64,000 bases of DNA from Vagococcus vulneris. Lineage in GTDB: Bacteria; Bacillota; Bacilli; Lactobacillales; Vagococcaceae. Shown in pieces: positions 58,070-64,000 of this stretch. Each line of letters begins with the position of its first letter. The first letter of the stretch is position 1. The DNA lies in NCBI RefSeq assembly GCF_003950515.1, contig NZ_NGJS01000004.1, forward strand, positions 87,587 through 151,586, given 5' to 3'. Both the position numbers and the translations under genes were made by a program. Under the pieces are notes generated by a model that saw only the letters and a program-made list of their open reading frames with translations, was not told the origin of the DNA and made no database searches.

Positions 58070-60790
58070 ATGTTGAAAAATAAACAGGGGGAAATTAAAT
58101 TTTGGCTATCTTATTGTCTACTCTTTATCGGCATATCTTTAGTTGTATTCTTCCCTTATATTATGACTGGAACAAGCTTTGTCAGTAACTACGATGCACT
58201 TTCACAGCATTATGTGTCGATTGTAAAATTAAAAGAGATGCTTACGGCAATCTTGCATCATCCCGGTCGTATTGGTCATTTTTGGGATTGGACACTTGGG
58301 CTGGGAGCAGATTCTTTTCAGACGTTAAGTTATTATTCAGTCGGGGATATCTTTATTTATCCGTTCTTATTCTTTAAAAATGCAGAAAACACTTATATGG
58401 CAATGATGATTTCAAAATTATTTTTCTCTGGTGTAGCGATTATACTATTCTTAAAAAATAAAAAAGATACCAATTACAGTAGTTTAACTTTACTAACAGC
58501 TGCTGTGGTCTATGTGTTTTGCGGTTTTAGTATTCATTCATCTGTATCACATCCAATGTTTTTATCTCCAATGGTTATCTTTCCTATCTTGCTTTTAAGT
58601 ATCGATCGTTTTATTGAGGGAAAAGGTCGGATTATGTTTCCGATTGTGGTTGCGTGGACGCTTATCAGTAATTTTTATTTTGCATTTTTATTAGGTATTG
58701 GGGCTATTTATTATTTTCTGTTGCAATCATTCTTTTTACGCAAAAATAATAAAGCAGGTTCATATTTCCTAAACGTTTTAAAAATTATTCCATACGGCAT
58801 TATCGGTGTAGCAATGTCTTCAATAGTATTGTTGCCGACTCTGAATCTCTTTTTCCATTCTACGCGAGCAAGTGTGCCATTTGCCAATGGGCTAAGTCTA
58901 TTTCCACTTAGTTTCTATTTGAGTCTTCCAAATCGTTTGATTATTGCGCCTGCAGATAATTCTTTCGAATATTATGGTGGTTTTGCAGTTATTTTAATTC
59001 CAGCATTGTCTTTTATTTTGATACGCTTTAAGCAATTTAAGATGATGGCAGTTACGTTGGTTGTTAGTTTTATCTGTTTTATGTTGCCTTATTTATCTGC
59101 AGTTATCAATGGTGGAGCTAGTCCCTCAACACGGTGGACATTATTGCTTGCAGCTCCTTTTGCTGTTGCTGTTGCTATTTTTATTAACCAGATTGCAACC
59201 ATTACTGCTAAAGAATTTAAATGGATGGTAATTATTTCAGCGGTATTTAGTGTCGCTGCTATGCTTGGTAACAACTTGATAATTTACAAAAATACAGCTG
59301 TTTTAATTCCGCTAGTCTTGCTTTGGGCTTTCTTTGTACTGGTTGGCTTAAGAAAAACAGACGTTTTGACTCCAAAAAATTTCAGTATTGCAGTATTGTT
59401 TTTAGCAGCTGGTAATACTGCCTATATCGGCAATTATTATCATAGCATTAATGGAAATAATTCCGTTGGCTGGCATTTAAAGAAGAATACTGTAAATAGT
59501 TACTATAAGAATTATTTTGACGGTGTCGACCGACAAGTAACTACTCCAGACGAATTTTTTAGACTAGCTTCAACGAATAATGCGCATCCTGGACAATTTA
59601 ATCGAGTAAATATTGGCCCAATGATTAAACATCCCGTCATAAATAGTTATTTTTCGTTGCAAAATAAATCACTTGGTGAATTTGCTAACGCCATGGAGTT
59701 CTCTGATTCAGTATTAGCTGAACCAATTAAATTCTTAGACTCTCGAGGAATAGCTACGAATTATTTAGGCGTTAAATATGTTTTAGGTACTTATCGCGGT
59801 CCTATTCCTTTAGGATACCACCGTGTCGGTATTTCAAAGAATCATCAGTACACTGTCGAAGAGTCTGAAAAAAGTCTACCACTTTTATTTATCAGTCATA
59901 AAGAAGTTAGCCAAACCGCGCTTGAAAAAGTCAGCGGTGCTGAACGAGAAGCACTATTAGGACGAGTAGCGGTAATGGAACATTCTGATACTAAAGGGAT
60001 ACCTGTAGAGACTTATACTGATGAAGTACCCGTTAAGGTCAACAAGCAATCTGACAAAGTTATTGTAACACTTCCTGAAGATGGAAATGAGAGTAAAGAT
60101 AGCGAATATTTCATTAATCTTAATGGAATAAAACTAACGGATACGTCATTAACAACGAGGGTTCGACAAACTATTCACCCTACAAATATGCGACGTTCTG
60201 AAGCAGCTGCTGAATTCTTAAAGTATGAACCATCAGGCACAACGATTCAAATTAAAGAACAAGGGAAACAGATTAATGGATATTACTTGTATTCACCGAC
60301 TAATGTCTCTTCCTATAATCCGAAGACAAGTGTATTAGTCCGTCTTGGCAAATTGAAAGGTAAGACATTTACAATTGATTATAGCGGTAATCGTCATGTG
60401 TCTATTAATTCCGTTAAGGTGATAAAACGTGATACTGAAAAACTTATCAATGAACTGAAAAATCCTGAATACACAAGTGAATTCGATCGTGTAGCAATAA
60501 TGAACAGCAGTGTATCTGCACATGTAAATTTGGAAAAATCGGGTATTATGACAAGTTCGATTCCATATAGTTCTGGTTGGAAAGTTATGATTGATGATAA
60601 AGAGGTTCCTGCAGAAAAAGTTAATTATGGATTTTTGGGTGCTCGCATTCCAAGTGGAAAACATAAAATAGAGTTGCAGTACAATACACCATTCTTTAAA
60701 ATTGGTGCATTAATAACGATATTTGGGATTGCAGCACTAATTGTAATTAATATATTAATCTATTTAAAAATGAAACGAACAAATAAATAA
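58070..60790 (+). CDS. YfhO-family multi-pass membrane protein
   Basis: This 906-residue protein has about a dozen N-terminal membrane segments in the first 460 residues, a large extracytoplasmic part (about 460-880) and a final membrane segment near the end. SNYDALSQHYVSIVKLKEML and the SPSTRWTLL motif are the family signature. YfhO proteins are GT-C-like and are linked to glycosylation of lipoteichoic acid or other envelope polymers. It is followed by the DUF1846 and a further membrane-protein gene. Confidence 0.9.
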   Translation: MLKNKQGEIKFWLSYCLLFIGISLVVFFPYIMTGTSFVSNYDALSQHYVSIVKLKEMLTAILHHPGRIGHFWDWTLGLGADSFQTLSYYSVGDIFIYPFLFFKNAENTYMAMMISKLFFSGVAIILFLKNKKDTNYSSLTLLTAAVVYVFCGFSIHSSVSHPMFLSPMVIFPILLLSIDRFIEGKGRIMFPIVVAWTLISNFYFAFLLGIGAIYYFLLQSFFLRKNNKAGSYFLNVLKIIPYGIIGVAMSSIVLLPTLNLFFHSTRASVPFANGLSLFPLSFYLSLPNRLIIAPADNSFEYYGGFAVILIPALSFILIRFKQFKMMAVTLVVSFICFMLPYLSAVINGGASPSTRWTLLLAAPFAVAVAIFINQIATITAKEFKWMVIISAVFSVAAMLGNNLIIYKNTAVLIPLVLLWAFFVLVGLRKTDVLTPKNFSIAVLFLAAGNTAYIGNYYHSINGNNSVGWHLKKNTVNSYYKNYFDGVDRQVTTPDEFFRLASTNNAHPGQFNRVNIGPMIKHPVINSYFSLQNKSLGEFANAMEFSDSVLAEPIKFLDSRGIATNYLGVKYVLGTYRGPIPLGYHRVGISKNHQYTVEESEKSLPLLFISHKEVSQTALEKVSGAEREALLGRVAVMEHSDTKGIPVETYTDEVPVKVNKQSDKVIVTLPEDGNESKDSEYFINLNGIKLTDTSLTTRVRQTIHPTNMRRSEAAAEFLKYEPSGTTIQIKEQGKQINGYYLYSPTNVSSYNPKTSVLVRLGKLKGKTFTIDYSGNRHVSINSVKVIKRDTEKLINELKNPEYTSEFDRVAIMNSSVSAHVNLEKSGIMTSSIPYSSGWKVMIDDKEVPAEKVNYGFLGARIPSGKHKIELQYNTPFFKIGALITIFGIAALIVINILIYLKMKRTNK

Positions 60791-60812
60791 AATCAGGATG
60801 TGAATTTGAGTA

Positions 60813-62327
60813 ATGGAAATTGGATTTGATTCAAAAAAATACATTGAAGAACAGTCAAAATATATATTAGAACGTGTTGATGATTATGATAAATTATACT
60901 TGGAATTTGGTGGTAAGCTAATTGGTGATAAACATGCTAAACGAGTGTTACCAGGATTTGATGAAGATTCAAAAATAAAAATACTGCAAAAATTAAAAGA
61001 AAAAGCTGAAATTGTGATTTGTGTTTATGCTGGTGATATTGAACGCAATAAAATTCGTGGAGACTATGGGATTACTTATGATATGGATATCTTAAAATCT
61101 ATTGATGAATTCAAGGAATATGGCCTGTCAGTTAATAGTGTTCTGATAACGCGTTATACAGGGCAGCCAGCGACAAAGATTTTTATTAATAAACTAGAGA
61201 AGCGTAATATTAGAGTATATACCCATGAGACAATTGAAGGCTATCCTTATAACATTGATCAAATTGTTAGTGATGAGGGTTTTGGTAAAAATCCATATAT
61301 TGAAACAACTAAACCTATTGTTGTCGTGACGGCCCCCGGTGCCGGTAGTGGAAAACTGGCAACAAGTCTAAGTCAAATTTATCATGAAAATCAAATGGGA
61401 CGTGTAGCTGGGTATTCTAAATTTGAAACTTTTCCTGTTTGGAATTTACCATTGAAGCATCCTGTAAATATCGCATATGAAGCGGCTACTGTTGATTTGA
61501 AGGATGTCAACATGATTGATTCCTTCCACTATGAAGCTTATGGAGAAGTTGCAGTTAATTACAATCGTGATTTAGAAACTTTTCCTGTCATTAAGCGTAT
61601 TATAGAAAGAATTACAAATAAACCATCTGTCTTTAAGTCGCCGACTGATATGGGAGTTAATCGTGTTGGTTTTGGTATTATTAATGATGAAGTCATTCAA
61701 CAAGCTTCTAAAGCCGAAATCATTCGTCGCTGTTTTGATACAGAGTGTTTTTACAAGCGTGGTTTAGTTGATGAAGAAGTGGTCAATCGTATCCAATTGA
61801 TTATGGAAGAGATGGTTTTGAAAAAAGAAGATCGTGGTCCTGTCATACCAGCACGTGAGTATGCGGAAAAGGTCAGAAATCGCAGTGATATTATTGAAGA
61901 ACTTTCTGTAATGTCAGTGATGGCATTTGAATTACCTGATGGAAAAATAATTACTGGTCGTTCGACACATTTGATGGAGGCAGCAGCCTCATGCATCTTA
62001 AATTCGGTAAAATATCTGGCAAATATCAGTGATGATATTTTGTTGTTATCACCGGTTATTTTAGAAACGATTCAACGGATGAAAGTGTCAGAATTGCATA
62101 GTAAAATTACTGCGCTTAACACGAACGAAGTATTGATTGCTTTAGCGATGAGTGCGGTAACGAATCCGACAGCACAACTTGCGTATGATCAGCTGACGCA
62201 CCTCACAGGAACCCAAGCACACTCAACGGTAATTTTAAATAAAGATGATGAACAGATTGTTAAAAAACTGGGTATTGATGTGACAAGTGATGCCGTATTT
62301 CCTTCAGAGAATTTATTTTATATTTAA
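60813..62327 (+). CDS. DUF1846 (UPF0371) family protein
   Basis: This 504-residue cytoplasmic protein has the well-conserved family N-terminus [31 protein letters not shown] and [15 protein letters not shown]. Structures exist for homologues but the reaction is not established. The GAGSGKL stretch resembles a phosphate loop and may bind a nucleotide. The gene lies 22 bases after the YfhO gene, with AGGATG at long spacing. Confidence 0.9.
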   Translation: MEIGFDSKKYIEEQSKYILERVDDYDKLYLEFGGKLIGDKHAKRVLPGFDEDSKIKILQKLKEKAEIVICVYAGDIERNKIRGDYGITYDMDILKSIDEFKEYGLSVNSVLITRYTGQPATKIFINKLEKRNIRVYTHETIEGYPYNIDQIVSDEGFGKNPYIETTKPIVVVTAPGAGSGKLATSLSQIYHENQMGRVAGYSKFETFPVWNLPLKHPVNIAYEAATVDLKDVNMIDSFHYEAYGEVAVNYNRDLETFPVIKRIIERITNKPSVFKSPTDMGVNRVGFGIINDEVIQQASKAEIIRRCFDTECFYKRGLVDEEVVNRIQLIMEEMVLKKEDRGPVIPAREYAEKVRNRSDIIEELSVMSVMAFELPDGKIITGRSTHLMEAAASCILNSVKYLANISDDILLLSPVILETIQRMKVSELHSKITALNTNEVLIALAMSAVTNPTAQLAYDQLTHLTGTQAHSTVILNKDDEQIVKKLGIDVTSDAVFPSENLFYI

Positions 62328-62368
62328 AAAAGGAGATTTAAAGTCTATAAAAAGAAAGGAGTCAATCA

Positions 62369-63844
62369 ATGACAGGCGCACGAACAAGAATGCATACTAA
62401 AAAAAGAATACAGATTAATCCATTTATTTTATATTTTATTTTCTATTTAATTATTGGGTTTTTAATTCCTTTAGCTACTGGTGATGATATGGATTGGGGA
62501 AGTACAGGAGGGATTCAGCGATTAAATAATTGGTTTGATAACTATAATGGGCGTTACCTTGGTCATTTGGTCACTCTAGTCATTACAAGAGTAACATTAA
62601 TTAGAGTTGTTCTTTATGCTATAGTTAATACGGGTTTGGTTTATTGTATGACGAAATTTCTATCAATCAAGTCACGAACAGCGATTAATTTTATTTTTTT
62701 TCTGATTTTGTTAGTACCAACGGCTGTCTATAGTCAAACGTATGGATGGTTTTCAGGATTTGCAAATTATAATCTTGGTATGTTCTTTCTGTTTACGATT
62801 TGGGCATTAATTTTTTTAAACAAATCATCGTATTTATTGTCTGTCGCTATTTTTGTATTAGCGATCAGTGGTCAATTGTTTATGGAAAATATTACAATTT
62901 TTAATTTATTTTCAGCTGTTGTCTTTATCTTTCTATTTTGGAAAGATCTATCATGGTTTAATAAACTTCCTTACCTGTTAGGTAGCATTGCAGGTAGTTT
63001 GATTATGTTCAGTAACAGTGTTTACTCAACAATATCAAACGGCAATGATGCTTACCGTGAGTTTGATTTGTCTAAAGTATTTGAAACATATTTAACAACT
63101 TATACCTATTTTTTCTTAATAAAAAATGTTGTATTGATTAGTATTTTAGCAATTTTAGCAATCTTTCTTTTAAAATCATCAAAAATTAAAATTGGGTTAA
63201 GTTTTATTCTTTTATCTTATCCATTAGTATTGATTTTTATTGATAATGCTGGAATAGCGATTGAAAATCTGCCATTCATACTTTTGATTGCTTTAAATGC
63301 TTGTGGAATTGTTTTTTTACTTACGATTGCTTATGCAATTCTGTCGGCCAATCGCGAAGAAGTTTCGTTATTAAACAAGAGGAAACTTATTTTTATCGGT
63401 TTAAGCAGCGGTATTATTTTATCTCCGTTTTTAATGATTACCCCGTTTGGCCCAAGAGCCGAATTAACGTCGTATTTAATGTTAGTTGCATTAACCGGAA
63501 AACTTTTTGATCTTTTGTTGAAAAGATTTGATTTAAATGGTTTGTCGATTAAGAGAATAGGACCGGCAGTGACAGCTTTAACAGCTGCAGCAATGCTGTT
63601 TTTATTGATTGTTCATGGTTCAAATTTTTATGTTTCTGAGACGAGAGTAGCAAATAAGCGAGTCAATGAAAAGGACAAAGTAATGACATTAACTCAGTTG
63701 CCTTTTGAACAATTTGCTCATTGGGCTTCGCCACCAATGCAATTTGGAGAAGATACGTTTAAAGAATATCACCATTTGCCTAAGGAATATAAATTAGTTT
63801 TTGAGCCATTTAAGAGTAAAGAATTAAAAGATATAAAAAAATAA
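62369..63844 (+). CDS. Multi-pass membrane protein, probably GT-C/DUF6056-like
   Basis: The 491-residue protein has 11-13 hydrophobic segments. An early extracytoplasmic loop contains ATGDDMDWGS and NYNGRYLGHL, the acidic/aromatic pattern of GT-C glycosyltransferases that use lipid-linked sugars; the rest is poorly conserved. The RBS AAAGGAG precedes ATG 62369. It may work on the same envelope polymer as the YfhO protein two genes upstream, but the substrate is unknown. The family call is moderate. Confidence 0.65.
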   Translation: MTGARTRMHTKKRIQINPFILYFIFYLIIGFLIPLATGDDMDWGSTGGIQRLNNWFDNYNGRYLGHLVTLVITRVTLIRVVLYAIVNTGLVYCMTKFLSIKSRTAINFIFFLILLVPTAVYSQTYGWFSGFANYNLGMFFLFTIWALIFLNKSSYLLSVAIFVLAISGQLFMENITIFNLFSAVVFIFLFWKDLSWFNKLPYLLGSIAGSLIMFSNSVYSTISNGNDAYREFDLSKVFETYLTTYTYFFLIKNVVLISILAILAIFLLKSSKIKIGLSFILLSYPLVLIFIDNAGIAIENLPFILLIALNACGIVFLLTIAYAILSANREEVSLLNKRKLIFIGLSSGIILSPFLMITPFGPRAELTSYLMLVALTGKLFDLLLKRFDLNGLSIKRIGPAVTALTAAAMLFLLIVHGSNFYVSETRVANKRVNEKDKVMTLTQLPFEQFAHWASPPMQFGEDTFKEYHHLPKEYKLVFEPFKSKELKDIKK

Positions 63845-63849
63845 TTAAT

Positions 63850-63880
63850 AAAAAACTCGCCATTAAGGGCGAGTTCAGAT
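63850..63880. terminator. Hairpin after the last gene, T-run on the minus strand
   Basis: An 8-bp stem (63854-63861 with 63868-63875) has its T-run on the leftward side. It looks like a terminator for leftward transcription, but can also stop the rightward gene. Confidence 0.6.
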
Positions 63881-63966
63881 TGAAGACAAACTAGTTACTC
63901 AACAGGAGTAATTGGTTTGTTTTTTTGTTTTTCATTATTAATTTTGAAAAACACTCAAAAATAGAC

Positions 63967-63994
63967 AAAAAAATAGAGCCCCCAAGGTCTCTTA
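63967..63994 (-). terminator. Possible leftward terminator near the window's right end
   Basis: A short imperfect stem (AGAG.CC with GG.CTCT) is followed on the minus strand by seven Ts. It may end a leftward gene beyond the window. Between 63880 and 63967 I see no gene. Confidence 0.35.
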
Positions 63995-64000
63995 GTTTAA

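Overview
The window is a continuous chromosomal segment of a low-G+C Gram-positive coccus, most likely a lactic acid bacterium of the Enterococcaceae (a Vagococcus- or Enterococcus-like genome; this is inference from gene content, not a database match). Supporting signs are the dltXABCD operon with DltX, an E2 subunit with two lipoyl domains in a pdhABCD operon, a CpsC/D/B polysaccharide phosphoregulatory set, LiaFSR, a pyrG leader of the Firmicutes CTP-attenuator type, AGGAGG-type ribosome sites and frequent TTG/GTG starts.

Region 1 (1-17.8 kb) is a cell-surface polysaccharide/teichoic-acid-like locus. It opens with the end of a CDP-glycerol glycerophosphotransferase, then a very large fusion (TagF-type domain, then a GT4 glycosyltransferase interrupted by GW/SH3-like repeats), an SDR epimerase and UDP-GlcNAc 2-epimerase. 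The conserved export and regulation genes (chain-length protein, tyrosine kinase, PHP phosphatase) and the priming sugar transferase follow. Next comes a visibly more A+T-rich serotype-type block: two GT4 enzymes, Wzy, a GT2, Wzx, a HasB-type UDP-glucose dehydrogenase and a frameshifted TupA-like ATP-grasp gene. tagD, which makes CDP-glycerol, closes the locus. No LytR-CpsA-Psr attachment enzyme lies in the window.

Region 2 (17.8-23.5 kb) holds an intergenic stretch with a candidate small RNA. A leftward operon follows, with a ComX/SigH-like sigma factor, DUF1659 and DUF2922 genes. Divergent from it is a ComK-like regulator, then recX, mutY and an Ntdp-family phosphatase gene. The sigma/ComK pair suggests a competence or DNA-uptake control module.

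Region 3 (23.5-30 kb) is envelope modification: dltXABCD (D-alanylation of teichoic acids), a PvaA/Pmp23-like lysozyme-fold protein and a polysaccharide deacetylase.

Region 4 (30-42.1 kb) is mostly housekeeping: recJ-apt, a P-loop kinase with a basic tail, tRNA-Thr, a PhnA-type zinc-ribbon protein, mltG, greA, liaFSR with ktrA, a YneR/HesB protein, a DUF1189 membrane protein and sodA.

Region 5 (42.1-54.3 kb) has an unusually long A+T-rich leader, pdhABCD, a five-gene peptide/nickel-type ABC importer and a CorA-like transporter. Region 6 (54.3-64 kb) has a large unrecognised membrane-anchored protein, pyrG with a textbook-looking G-start attenuator, a YfhO-family protein, a DUF1846 protein and a multi-pass membrane protein.
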